A stretch of DNA of 64,000 bases from Albibacillus kandeliae (GTDB taxonomy: Bacteria > Pseudomonadota > Alphaproteobacteria > Rhodobacterales > Rhodobacteraceae). A program made the translations under genes and the position numbers. Within the stretch, counting starts at the first letter, position 1; every line of letters begins with the position of its first letter. The notes below the pieces were generated by a model. The model saw only the letters and a program-made list of their open reading frames with translations, was not told the DNA's origin and did no database searches. Location: assembly GCF_003116585.1 (NCBI RefSeq), contig NZ_QEHM01000003.1, forward strand, positions 358,916 through 422,915, written 5' to 3'. Shown piece after piece: positions 1 through 7,664 of the stretch.

Positions 1-768
1 CACCATGGTCGGAACCATGAAGATCCGGTTGATCCGCTCGCGCTCGATGGTCGTCAGGAATTCCTCGATATCGAAGCGGTCGAAGAGGACGTTGCAGCCC
101 CCCATGTAGAGCGTCGGCAGGATCGACATGCCCGAGGCATGGGTGATCGGGCCGACATGGCCCATGGTCATGCCAAGGCCACCCTCGGGGCCCGGGCGCA
201 CCAGTTGCTTGCGCAGCAGGGCGCGGCGGTTGCCATAGCTCTGCATCGCCGCCTTGAGCACGCCGGAGGAACCGGAGGTGTAATGCAGCACCGCAAGGTC
301 GGAGTCGCGGGTTTCGAGGCTGTCGAACCCTGTTCTGCCCAGGTCCAGCAGCTCGGAATAGGTCATGTCCCCGGCATCGCCCGAAATGGCGATGATCTTC
401 TTCAGGCGGGGCATCTGGTCGCGACGTTCGGCAAGGTCGGCCGCGTGCTTCGGGCCCGCGATGATGATCTCCGCCTGGCTGTCGTTCATGACATGCACGC
501 TTTCCTCGGCAGAGATGCGCGCATTGACGGGGACCTTGACCATCGCGCCCTTGTAGCAGGCGATCTCGGTCGCGAGGATCTCGATGCAGTTGGCGGCCTG
601 CATCGCGACATGCGTGCCCGGGGGAAAACCGGCCGCGACAAGGCCGGTCGCAAGGCGATCGGTCTCTGCGTTCAGCCCCTCGTGGGTCAGGCGTCGCCGC
701 TTGTCGACCGCAGCCAGGCCATGCGGCCAGTAGCGCGCAGATCTCTGCACGACACGTCCAAGGTTCAT
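1..768 (-). CDS. AMP-binding acyl-CoA synthetase (N-terminal part, runs off window)
   Basis: Minus-strand reading from the ATG at 768 gives 256 residues with no stop before the window edge, so the gene is truncated here. It belongs to the adenylate-forming enzyme superfamily, which activates a carboxylic acid with ATP and usually passes it to CoA. The Thr/Ser/Gly-rich ATP loop reads YTSGSSGVLKAAM near residue 170, a recognisable A3 motif although the usual PKG is replaced by VLK. The start is divergent from the LysR gene at 883, which suggests local control by that regulator. The carboxylate transporter just beyond may supply its substrate; that is inference. The exact substrate cannot be told from this half. 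Confidence 0.8.
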   Translation of the reverse strand, partial: MNLGRVVQRSARYWPHGLAAVDKRRRLTHEGLNAETDRLATGLVAAGFPPGTHVAMQAANCIEILATEIACYKGAMVKVPVNARISAEESVHVMNDSQAEIIIAGPKHAADLAERRDQMPRLKKIIAISGDAGDMTYSELLDLGRTGFDSLETRDSDLAVLHYTSGSSGVLKAAMQSYGNRRALLRKQLVRPGPEGGLGMTMGHVGPITHASGMSILPTLYMGGCNVLFDRFDIEEFLTTIERERINRIFMVPTMV

Positions 769-882
769 CTGTCTCCTCCCGAGTATTTGCCCGCGAAAGC
801 TAGATCCGGCGCTGGCTATTCTCGAAAAACAGTTTGTGTCTGGCCTCCATACGGTTTTGATATCGCAAGGGGAGGAGGCGCC

Positions 883-1830
883 ATGAACTCGCGGCAGCTT
901 CAATATTTCGATGCGGTCCTTCGGGAGGGCGGCTTCTCGGCGGCGTCGCGAAAGCTGAACGTCGCCCAACCGGCGCTGTCCGGCCATATCGCGGCGCTCG
1001 AGGCGGAACTGGGCGTGAAGCTCTTCGAGCGGACCAACAAGGGCGTGACACCGACCTCGGCGGGAATCCGGCTCGGCCGCCACGCCGAGGCGATCCTGCG
1101 CCAGCTCGAGTCCGCGAGGGCGGACATCAGCGGCGGTGACGACTCGCCAAGCGGCGAAGTCATGGTGGCTCTGCCCCTCACCGCGGCCTACCTGCTGGCC
1201 GCGCCGCTCTACGCCCGGGTGACGCGCGAACTGCCGCGCGTCACCCTGCGCATCGTCGAGGGGCTGAGCTTTGAGAGCGGCGACATCATGTCGTCCGGAC
1301 GCGGCGACCTCGGGCTCGTCCCCAATGCCGCGGACATCCCGAACCTCGAGGCGGTGTCCCTCTTCCACGAGAACCTCTACCTCGTGGGCAAGTGGGATGG
1401 CACGTCACCCCGGATCGGCGAGGTGCCCCTGAAACAGCTGCCCGACTACCCGCTGATCCAGACCCACAAGCGGGTCGTGCTGCGCCGCGCGATCGAGGAA
1501 CTCGCGGCGGCCGAGGGCGTGCGGCTGACCACCAGCCACGAGATCACCGGGCTGCATGTCATGTACTCGATGCTCGAGGCCGGCCTGGGCTATGCCATCA
1601 TGAACTGGGCCCTGCTGGGGAGCCGATGGAACATGAATGTCCTCGCCGCGTGGAAGATCATCGAACCCGAGGCCCGGCGAACCATCTCGCTGACATGGCC
1701 CAAGGATCGTCCGATGACCGATGCCGTGCGCGCGGTGCGGCAGATCCTCGTCGAAGTGCTGCGCGAAGTGGTCCGCGACGGGCGCTGGCCCGCCAGCGAA
1801 ATCGCGCTCTGGGACAACGATTGGCTATAG
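883..1830 (+). CDS. LysR-family transcriptional regulator
   Basis: This 315-residue protein has an N-terminal winged helix-turn-helix (about residues 2-60, with FSAASRKLNVAQPALSGHI as the recognition part) and a C-terminal effector-binding domain of normal LysR length. The ATG at 883 follows a GGGGAGGAGG ribosome site. The open frame extends much further upstream, but that part is the complement of the acyl-CoA synthetase and is not coding on this strand. It sits between that divergent gene and the tct transporter. By the usual LysR logic it probably senses a carboxylate and controls both. The effector is unknown. Confidence 0.9.
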   Translation: MNSRQLQYFDAVLREGGFSAASRKLNVAQPALSGHIAALEAELGVKLFERTNKGVTPTSAGIRLGRHAEAILRQLESARADISGGDDSPSGEVMVALPLTAAYLLAAPLYARVTRELPRVTLRIVEGLSFESGDIMSSGRGDLGLVPNAADIPNLEAVSLFHENLYLVGKWDGTSPRIGEVPLKQLPDYPLIQTHKRVVLRRAIEELAAAEGVRLTTSHEITGLHVMYSMLEAGLGYAIMNWALLGSRWNMNVLAAWKIIEPEARRTISLTWPKDRPMTDAVRAVRQILVEVLREVVRDGRWPASEIALWDNDWL

Positions 1831-1922
1831 CAAACCGGTATGGCCGACATTTCGAACCTGTATTTTGGTATTGTCGACTGCGGGTCCTACGCTTGCCGTC
1901 ACTTGCAAGGAGGAGGCAAGAC

Positions 1923-2879
1923 ATGATCCAAACGAATTTCGCGGGTGCAGTGCGCCGTGTCGCAACCGCGCTGACCCTTGGCCTGCTGGCCACACCTGCA
2001 TTCGCCGAGTTTCCCGACAAGCCCATCACGGTCCTCGTCGGCTTCGGCGCGGGCGGCGGCACCGACACGCTGGCCCGCCTGATCGCAAAGGAAGCCGAGG
2101 CGACCCTCGGGCAACCCATCGTCATCGAGAACATACCCGGCGGCGGCGGTGTCGTCGCCGCGACCAAGCTGATGAGCGCCAAGCCTGACGGCTACACCAT
2201 CGGCATGGCCGTGACCTCGACCTTCTCCTACGCGCCGCTCGCGTCGGCCACGGTCAAGTACGACGCCGATACCTTCGACTACCTGACCTCCGCCGCCGCG
2301 CTTCAGAACGCCGTGGTGGTCGGCAAGGACTCGCCCTTCAACTCCTGGTCCGACGTGGCTGCGGCGGGCAAGGCAGGCGAGAAACTGTCCTTTGGCTCGT
2401 CCTCCCCGGCGGTGAACCTCGTCATGACCTACGTGTCCGCGCAGGACGGCTACGACATGAAGATCGTGCCGACCAAAGGCGGCGCCGAGATCATGAAGGA
2501 CGTCATGGGCGGACACATGGACATGGGCTGGAGCGCGGGTGTCCACCAGCGGTTCGGCGAGGACGTGAAGGTGCTTGTCGCCGCAGGCAAGGACCGGCTG
2601 GAAGCCTCGCCCGACGTTCCGACGTTCCACGAACTCGGCTATGACGTCGGCGACGAGACCTACTTCCTGTTCTTCGTTCCGAAGGGCATTCCCGACGACA
2701 TCTTCCAGGCGCTCTACGACGCCTTCTCGCAAGGTGCGAAGAACGCCGAAGTGGTCACGATGGTCGAAGGGACGATGGGCTTTCCGTCCAGGGTGCTGAC
2801 CCCGGACGAGTTGAAGCAGAACGTGGCTGAATCGACCGCGATCTACGAGCGCCTGATCGCCGCAGCCGCGGCCAACTGA
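1923..2879 (+). CDS. tctC: TctC/Bug-family periplasmic solute-binding protein
   Basis: The protein has 318 residues. The N-terminus (MIQTNFAGAVRRVATALTLG, then an AFAE cleavage-like site) is a Sec signal peptide. The mature protein starts FPDKPITVLVGFGAGGGTDT, typical of the Bug family, in which this loop binds the carboxylate of the ligand. An AAGGAGG site lies just before the ATG. The gene is followed by tctB and tctA in the usual order, so it is the binding component of a tripartite tricarboxylate transporter. Ligands of this family include citrate, dicarboxylates and aromatic acids; which one applies here cannot be read from sequence. Confidence 0.9.
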   Translation: MIQTNFAGAVRRVATALTLGLLATPAFAEFPDKPITVLVGFGAGGGTDTLARLIAKEAEATLGQPIVIENIPGGGGVVAATKLMSAKPDGYTIGMAVTSTFSYAPLASATVKYDADTFDYLTSAAALQNAVVVGKDSPFNSWSDVAAAGKAGEKLSFGSSSPAVNLVMTYVSAQDGYDMKIVPTKGGAEIMKDVMGGHMDMGWSAGVHQRFGEDVKVLVAAGKDRLEASPDVPTFHELGYDVGDETYFLFFVPKGIPDDIFQALYDAFSQGAKNAEVVTMVEGTMGFPSRVLTPDELKQNVAESTAIYERLIAAAAAN

Positions 2880-2887
2880 GCGCTCCG

Positions 2888-3337
2888 ATGACCCTGCGCA
2901 TCTTCGAAGCACTCGTGGGGGCCGGCCTCAGCCTGCTGGCCCTCGCGATCTGGCTCTGGGGTATCCCGGCCTGGGTAGAACCGAACGACTTTGTCACCGT
3001 CGCACCCGACCTGATGCCCCGCGTGGCCGTCGGCGCCATCGGGGTGCTGGGCGCGCTGATGTGCCTGCACCGCCTGTTCCTCGAACCGGACCGGACCACC
3101 CCCGCCCCGATCGAACCCGCCACGATCGGGCTGGCCCTGATCGTCCTCGCCCTGTTCGCGGTGTCCGTCACGTTGATGCTGACAGTCGGCTTTCTGGTCG
3201 GCGGCGTCTTCATCACCGGCGCCCTGACCGTCTTCATGGGGCAGAGAACGTGGTGGGCGATCCTGCTGACCGCCGTTTGTCCGCCGCTCCTGCTCTGGGG
3301 GTTCTTCGAAGTCCTGCTGGGCATTCCGCTGCCCTGA
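2888..3337 (+). CDS. tctB: TctB-family small membrane subunit
   Basis: This 149-residue hydrophobic protein starts eight bases after the tctC stop. Four membrane segments can be seen (around residues 8-25, 40-60, 78-100 and 115-145). Length, topology and position between tctC and tctA fit the TctB subunit, the poorly conserved small integral membrane partner of the tripartite tricarboxylate transporter. Its role in the complex is thought to be assembly or accessory to TctA. Assignment rests more on context than on motifs. Confidence 0.85.
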   Translation: MTLRIFEALVGAGLSLLALAIWLWGIPAWVEPNDFVTVAPDLMPRVAVGAIGVLGALMCLHRLFLEPDRTTPAPIEPATIGLALIVLALFAVSVTLMLTVGFLVGGVFITGALTVFMGQRTWWAILLTAVCPPLLLWGFFEVLLGIPLP

Positions 3338-3348
3338 TCGGTCCCGCC

Positions 3349-4854
3349 ATGCTTGATACCGTCATCACCGCATTCTCCGACGCACTGACCGTCCAGACGC
3401 TTGTCCTGATCGTCGCCGGCGTCTTCATCGGCCAATTCTTCGGCGCGATCCCCGGCCTGTCGGCCCTGACCGCCATCGCGATTGCCGTTCCCCTCACCTA
3501 CTACTTCACCCCGGTCGGCGCGCTCGCCTTCCTCGTCTCGATCAACAAGGGCGGCACCGTGGGGGGATCGGTCTCGGCCATCCTGATGAACACGCCAGGC
3601 ACCCCCGAGGCCGCCGCAACCGCCTTTGACGGGCATCCCCTCGCGAAACAGGGCAAGGGACTGAAGGCGCTGAAGATGGCGCTGTTCTCCTCGGTCACCG
3701 GCGATACCCTGTCGGACTTCGTGCTCTTCGCGGTCTCGGCACCGCTCGCCCTGATCGCCATCCGGATGGGCCCGACCGAGATGCTGGCCGTCATCGTATT
3801 CGCCCTCACCATCATCGCCAGCCTCGTCGGCAAGTCGATGTTCAAGGGCCTGATCGCCGCCTTCCTCGGTCTGCTCCTCGCGACCGTCGGCCTCGACCCC
3901 GAGGGCGGCACCAGCCGGTTCATCTTCGGCATGCCCGACCTGATGGACGGCCTTCCCATTTCGGCCGTCGGGATCGGGGTCCTCGCGATGGCAGAGGTCC
4001 TGCGACAGCTCATCGTCCTGCGCGGCGCCGCCGGGGACAGCCACCTGCCGCTCAGTTCGGAACGGCCCGAGGACAAGCGGCTCAGCTGGGCCGAGTACCG
4101 GGCCTGCCTGCGCACCATCCTGCGCTCGGCCGCCATCGGCACCGGGATCGGCGCGCTGCCCGGCATCGGCTCCAGCGCCGCCGCCTTCATCGGCTACAAC
4201 GCGGCCATCCGCGCCTCGAAACACCCGGAGACCTTCGGCAAGGGCAACATCGAGGGCGTGGCCGCGACCGAGAGCGCCAACAGCTCGGTGGTCGGTGCCA
4301 ACTTCATCCCGCTGCTGTCGCTCGGAATCCCCGGCAACGTGGCCGCCGCCCTGATCCTCGGCGCCTTCATCGTCCACGGGATCCAGCCCGGACCGCACCT
4401 GATGCAGGAACAGGGCCGGCTGGTCTACGCCATGTTCGCCGCGATGGTGATCGCCAATGGGACCAACCTGCTGCTCGGGTACTTCGGACTGAGGATCTTC
4501 GCCCTGGCCGCGCGCGCACCCGCCCTCGTGGTATTTCCGACGATCGGTCTCGTCTGTCTCACCGGCGCCTTCCTGACCTCTGGCACCTTCGGCCTGCCGC
4601 TGGTCGTCGGCTTTGCCGTCATCGGCTACCTGATGCGGGCACTCGGGTTTTCCTTCGTGACCTTCATCATCGGCTTCGTCCTCGGCCCGAGCTTCGAGCT
4701 CTCCTTCCGCCAGACCGTCATCCTCGCCGACGGCGACCTCGGCTACCTCGTGGACCGGCCGATCGCGATGGTGATCTTCGCCCTCTCCGCCTTCGCGCTC
4801 TCCCGCACGATCTGGCGACACGTCTCGACATCCGGCAAACCCGTAACGCCCTGA
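3349..4854 (+). CDS. tctA: TctA-family large permease subunit
   Basis: This 501-residue polytopic membrane protein begins MLDTVITAFSDALTVQTL at the ATG at 3349, 11 bases after tctB. The early GAIPGLSALTAIAIAVPLTY segment and the later GIGALPGIGSSAAAFIGYN segment are the two pseudo-repeated GxxPG loops typical of TctA. The conserved GGSVSAILMNTPGTPEAAAT stretch is also present. It forms the ion-coupled channel through which TctC delivers a carboxylate. The frame is open upstream of 3349, but that part overlaps tctB and has no family similarity. The operon tctCBA appears complete. Confidence 0.93.
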   Translation: MLDTVITAFSDALTVQTLVLIVAGVFIGQFFGAIPGLSALTAIAIAVPLTYYFTPVGALAFLVSINKGGTVGGSVSAILMNTPGTPEAAATAFDGHPLAKQGKGLKALKMALFSSVTGDTLSDFVLFAVSAPLALIAIRMGPTEMLAVIVFALTIIASLVGKSMFKGLIAAFLGLLLATVGLDPEGGTSRFIFGMPDLMDGLPISAVGIGVLAMAEVLRQLIVLRGAAGDSHLPLSSERPEDKRLSWAEYRACLRTILRSAAIGTGIGALPGIGSSAAAFIGYNAAIRASKHPETFGKGNIEGVAATESANSSVVGANFIPLLSLGIPGNVAAALILGAFIVHGIQPGPHLMQEQGRLVYAMFAAMVIANGTNLLLGYFGLRIFALAARAPALVVFPTIGLVCLTGAFLTSGTFGLPLVVGFAVIGYLMRALGFSFVTFIIGFVLGPSFELSFRQTVILADGDLGYLVDRPIAMVIFALSAFALSRTIWRHVSTSGKPVTP

Positions 4855-4875
4855 CGCGCCCCGCCAGGGCGACGT

Positions 4876-4895
4876 GGCGGGCCATGGGGCCCGCC
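4876..4895 (+). terminator. Hairpin after the tctCBA operon
   Basis: A perfect 8-bp GC stem (GGCGGGCC / GGCCCGCC) with a four-base ATGG loop lies 21 bases after the tctA stop. The tract behind it is AACCTCTTT, so it is a weak intrinsic terminator at best. From here to the tRNA at 5136 I see no gene or other structure. Confidence 0.5.
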
Positions 4896-5135
4896 AACCT
4901 CTTTCGAGATCACGGCGCCCCGCGGCCGCCCTCTGCGGCCCGGGCAGGGATTGAGAGTCGGGGCGTGGAGGTCATCGGAATCACCGAGTCGGCCCGACAG
5001 GCAAGACAGGTCAGCGCGCACCGACCACAGAACATCAGCGCGTTCCGCAATACGGGGTAAGACGCGTTTCCCATGCCCATCGGCTGGTCAAGGCAAGCCC
5101 GGAGCCAGCATGCGGCAGCTATCTTTCGGAAAGAG

Positions 5136-5211
5136 TGGTGAGCCGTGCAGGATTCGAACCTGCGACCCACTGATTAAAAGTCAGTTGCTCTACCAACTGA
5201 GCTAACGGCCC
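5136..5211 (-). tRNA. tRNA-Lys (anticodon TTT)
   Basis: The reverse complement is 76 bases long, starts GGGCCGTTAGCTCAGTTGG and ends GGTTCGAATCC...ACGGCTCACCA with an encoded CCA. The seven-base acceptor stem pairs with one G-T. The anticodon loop CTTTTAA gives anticodon TTT (bases 5178-5176), reading AAA/AAG lysine codons. The space from 5212 to the dapF start at 5437 holds no gene I can support; it should carry the promoters of both genes. Confidence 0.97.
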
Positions 5212-5436
5212 ACTCTCTGGTCGGATCGGCTTGGCCGGTCCGCGTGCCGCTCTCTAAGCCAATTGGTCCACCGGGATCAACCACTTAAATTGCGGTCAGA
5301 AGATGCGTTCGGGGAATCCCCGTCGGCGCTTCCGGCGGCCTACGTAGAAGGGAGCGCAACAAGGGTCAAGCCCCAAAAACCGCTTTTCTTCACATGGACT
5401 GGATTCACCGCCCCGGCACGGCTATATGCCCGAGTC

Positions 5437-6270
5437 ATGACGCAGCACCCAGACTCCGGTTTGCCCTTTATGAAGATGCATGGGCTAGGCAACGACTTTG
5501 TCGTCGTCGACGCACGTCTGCATGACCGGGCGCCCGGGGCCGAGCTGGTGACGCGAATCGCCGACCGGCACTTCGGCGTCGGTTTCGACCAGCTGGCGGT
5601 GATCACGCAGGGCGCGGGCGACGCGCACCTGACCTTCTACAATTCCGACGGTTCGACCTCGGCGGCCTGCGGCAATGCCACCCGCTGCATCGCGCGCTTC
5701 CTGATGGACGAGTCGGGCAAGGACGCGCTGGTGCTGACCACCGACCGGGGCGAACTGGCCGCGCGCGATGCGGGCAACGGGCTGACCTCGGTGAACATGG
5801 GCCAGCCCCAGCTCACCTGGGACGAGATCCCGCTCTCCGAGGAGATGGACACGCTGGAGCTGCCGATCGAGGGCGCGCCCACGGCAACCGGCATGGGCAA
5901 CCCGCACTGCACCTTCTTCGTCGCCGATGCCGAGGCGGTGCCGCTCGACACCTTCGGGCCGCGCTACGAACACCATCCGCTCTACCCGCAGCGCACCAAC
6001 GTACAGGTGGCGCAGGTCGTGGCCCCCGATACCATCCGCATGCGCGTGTGGGAGCGCGGAGCGGGCGTGACATGGGCCTCCGGCTCGTCCTCCTGCGCAG
6101 TGGCGGTCGCCGCCGCCAGGCGCGGCCTGACGGGCCGCAAGGTCGAGATCATCGCCGATGGCGGCACCCTGCAGGTCGAGTGGCGCGACGATGGCGTCTG
6201 GATGACCGGCCCCACCGCGCATGTCTTCTCGGGGACGCTCACGGCGGATTTCCTCGGATCGCCGCGATGA
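5437..6270 (+). CDS. dapF: Diaminopimelate epimerase
   Basis: DapF converts LL-diaminopimelate to the meso form in lysine and peptidoglycan synthesis, in the cytoplasm and without a cofactor. The 277-residue protein shows both catalytic cysteines in context: Cys78 in SAACGNATRC and Cys220 in ASGSSSCAVA. The N-terminal motif MKMHGLGNDFVVVD is diagnostic. I start at the ATG at 5437; a start at 5470 (MKMHGLG) would also give a full domain. Its stop overlaps the start of mtaB in an ATGA, so the two are co-transcribed. Confidence 0.96.
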   Translation: MTQHPDSGLPFMKMHGLGNDFVVVDARLHDRAPGAELVTRIADRHFGVGFDQLAVITQGAGDAHLTFYNSDGSTSAACGNATRCIARFLMDESGKDALVLTTDRGELAARDAGNGLTSVNMGQPQLTWDEIPLSEEMDTLELPIEGAPTATGMGNPHCTFFVADAEAVPLDTFGPRYEHHPLYPQRTNVQVAQVVAPDTIRMRVWERGAGVTWASGSSSCAVAVAAARRGLTGRKVEIIADGGTLQVEWRDDGVWMTGPTAHVFSGTLTADFLGSPR

Positions 6271-7532
6271 CCCCACCCAAGTTCGCCACGCTGGGCTGCC
6301 GTCTCAACGCCTACGAGACGGAGGCCATGAAGGAACTCGCCGCTCAGGCGGGGCTCGACAACGCCGTGGTGGTGAACACCTGCGCCGTGACCTCCGAGGC
6401 GGTGCGCAAGGCGCGGCAGGAGATTCGCCGCCTGCGCCGCGAGAACCCCGACGCCCGGCTGATCGTCACCGGCTGCGCCGCCCAGACCGAGCCCGAGACC
6501 TTTGCCGCCATGTCCGAGGTGGACGTGGTGCTGGGCAACTCGGAAAAGATGCAGCCCGACAGCTGGCGCAAGATGGTGCCCGACCTGATCGGCGAGACCG
6601 AGCGCGTGCAGGTCGACGACATCATGTCGGTGACCGAAACCGCCGGGCACCTGATCGACGGCTTCGGCACTCGCTCGCGCGCCTACGTGCAGGTCCAGAA
6701 CGGCTGCGATCACCGCTGCACCTTCTGCATCATCCCCTACGGCCGGGGCAATTCGCGGAGCGTGCCCGCCGGCGTGGTGGTGGACCAGATCAAGCGGCTG
6801 GTCGACAAGGGCTACAACGAGGTGGTGCTGACCGGGGTCGACCTGACCTCTTGGGGTGCCGACCTGCCGGGCGAGCCGAAGCTCGGCGATCTCGTCATGC
6901 GCATTCTGCGTCTGGTGCCCGATCTGCCGCGCCTGCGGATCTCCTCGATCGATTCGATCGAGGTGGACGAGAACCTGATGCGGGCCATCGCGACCGAGCC
7001 GCGCCTGATGCCGCACCTGCACCTCAGCCTGCAGCACGGCGACGACATGATTCTCAAGCGGATGAAGCGGCGCCACCTGCGAGACGACGCCATCCGCTTT
7101 GCCGACGAGGCGCGCCGCCTGCGCCCCGACATGACCTTCGGGGCCGATATCATTGCGGGCTTCCCGACCGAGACCGAGGCGATGTTCGAGAACTCGCTGC
7201 GGCTGGTCGAGGAGTGTCACCTGACCTGGCTGCACGTCTTCCCCTACTCGCCCCGCCCGGGCACGCCCGCCGCGCGGATGCCGCAGGTGAATGGCGTGGC
7301 CATCAAGGACCGCGCCGCACGGCTGCGGGCAGCTGGTGACATGCGCGTGCAACGCCACCTCGACGAGCAGGTCGGACGCAGGCACCGGGTGCTGATGGAG
7401 AACCCGCACATGGGGCGGACCGAGCAGTTTACCGAGGTCAGTTTTGCCACAGCGCAGACCGAGGGAAGTGTCGTGATTTCCGAAACAATCGGTCACGATA
7501 AGCACCAATTGATCGCGATTCCTGCATCATAA
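6267..7532 (+). CDS. mtaB: tRNA (N6-threonylcarbamoyladenosine 37-C2)-methylthiotransferase MtaB
   Basis: A radical-SAM methylthiotransferase of 421 residues. The N-terminal domain has its cluster cysteines at 11 (LGCRLNAYE), 39 (NTCAVTSE) and 70 (TGCAAQ). The radical-SAM cluster motif is CDHRCTFC at 147-154, followed by IIPYGRG. The CRLN rather than CQMN start and the overall pattern place it with MtaB (t6A to ms2t6A on tRNAs reading ANN codons) rather than MiaB or RimO. It overlaps dapF by four bases. The tRNA-Lys(TTT) encoded just upstream is the sort of tRNA this enzyme modifies; that proximity may be chance. Confidence 0.92.
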   Translation: MTPPKFATLGCRLNAYETEAMKELAAQAGLDNAVVVNTCAVTSEAVRKARQEIRRLRRENPDARLIVTGCAAQTEPETFAAMSEVDVVLGNSEKMQPDSWRKMVPDLIGETERVQVDDIMSVTETAGHLIDGFGTRSRAYVQVQNGCDHRCTFCIIPYGRGNSRSVPAGVVVDQIKRLVDKGYNEVVLTGVDLTSWGADLPGEPKLGDLVMRILRLVPDLPRLRISSIDSIEVDENLMRAIATEPRLMPHLHLSLQHGDDMILKRMKRRHLRDDAIRFADEARRLRPDMTFGADIIAGFPTETEAMFENSLRLVEECHLTWLHVFPYSPRPGTPAARMPQVNGVAIKDRAARLRAAGDMRVQRHLDEQVGRRHRVLMENPHMGRTEQFTEVSFATAQTEGSVVISETIGHDKHQLIAIPAS

Positions 7533-7542
7533 CTCAATTTCT

Positions 7543-7560
7543 GGAAGTTTTCCGACTTCC
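7543..7560 (+). other. Inverted repeat downstream of mtaB
   Basis: GGAAGT / ACTTCC with a six-base loop follows the mtaB stop by 10 bases. An outer arm (CTCAATTTC against GAAACTGAG, one mismatch) can extend it from about 7533 to 7574. There is no clear T tract, so it may be an end-of-operon hairpin or a structure in the RTX gene leader. I cannot decide which. Confidence 0.4.
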
Positions 7561-7664
7561 GATTGGAAACTGAGAGGCGACTAATCTAGATTGCCCGTTA
7601 GCACTTTTGACAAGGCAGAATCCCTGATGTTCGGGGACACCTAGGCGCAAGTAGTGGGGTAACC

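Noticed and set aside
139-882. An open plus-strand frame continuous with the LysR gene, which would make a 563-residue protein
   Set aside because: The upstream part is the complement of a clear AMP-binding enzyme with its ATP-loop motif, and the LysR gene has its own ribosome site and normal length from 883.
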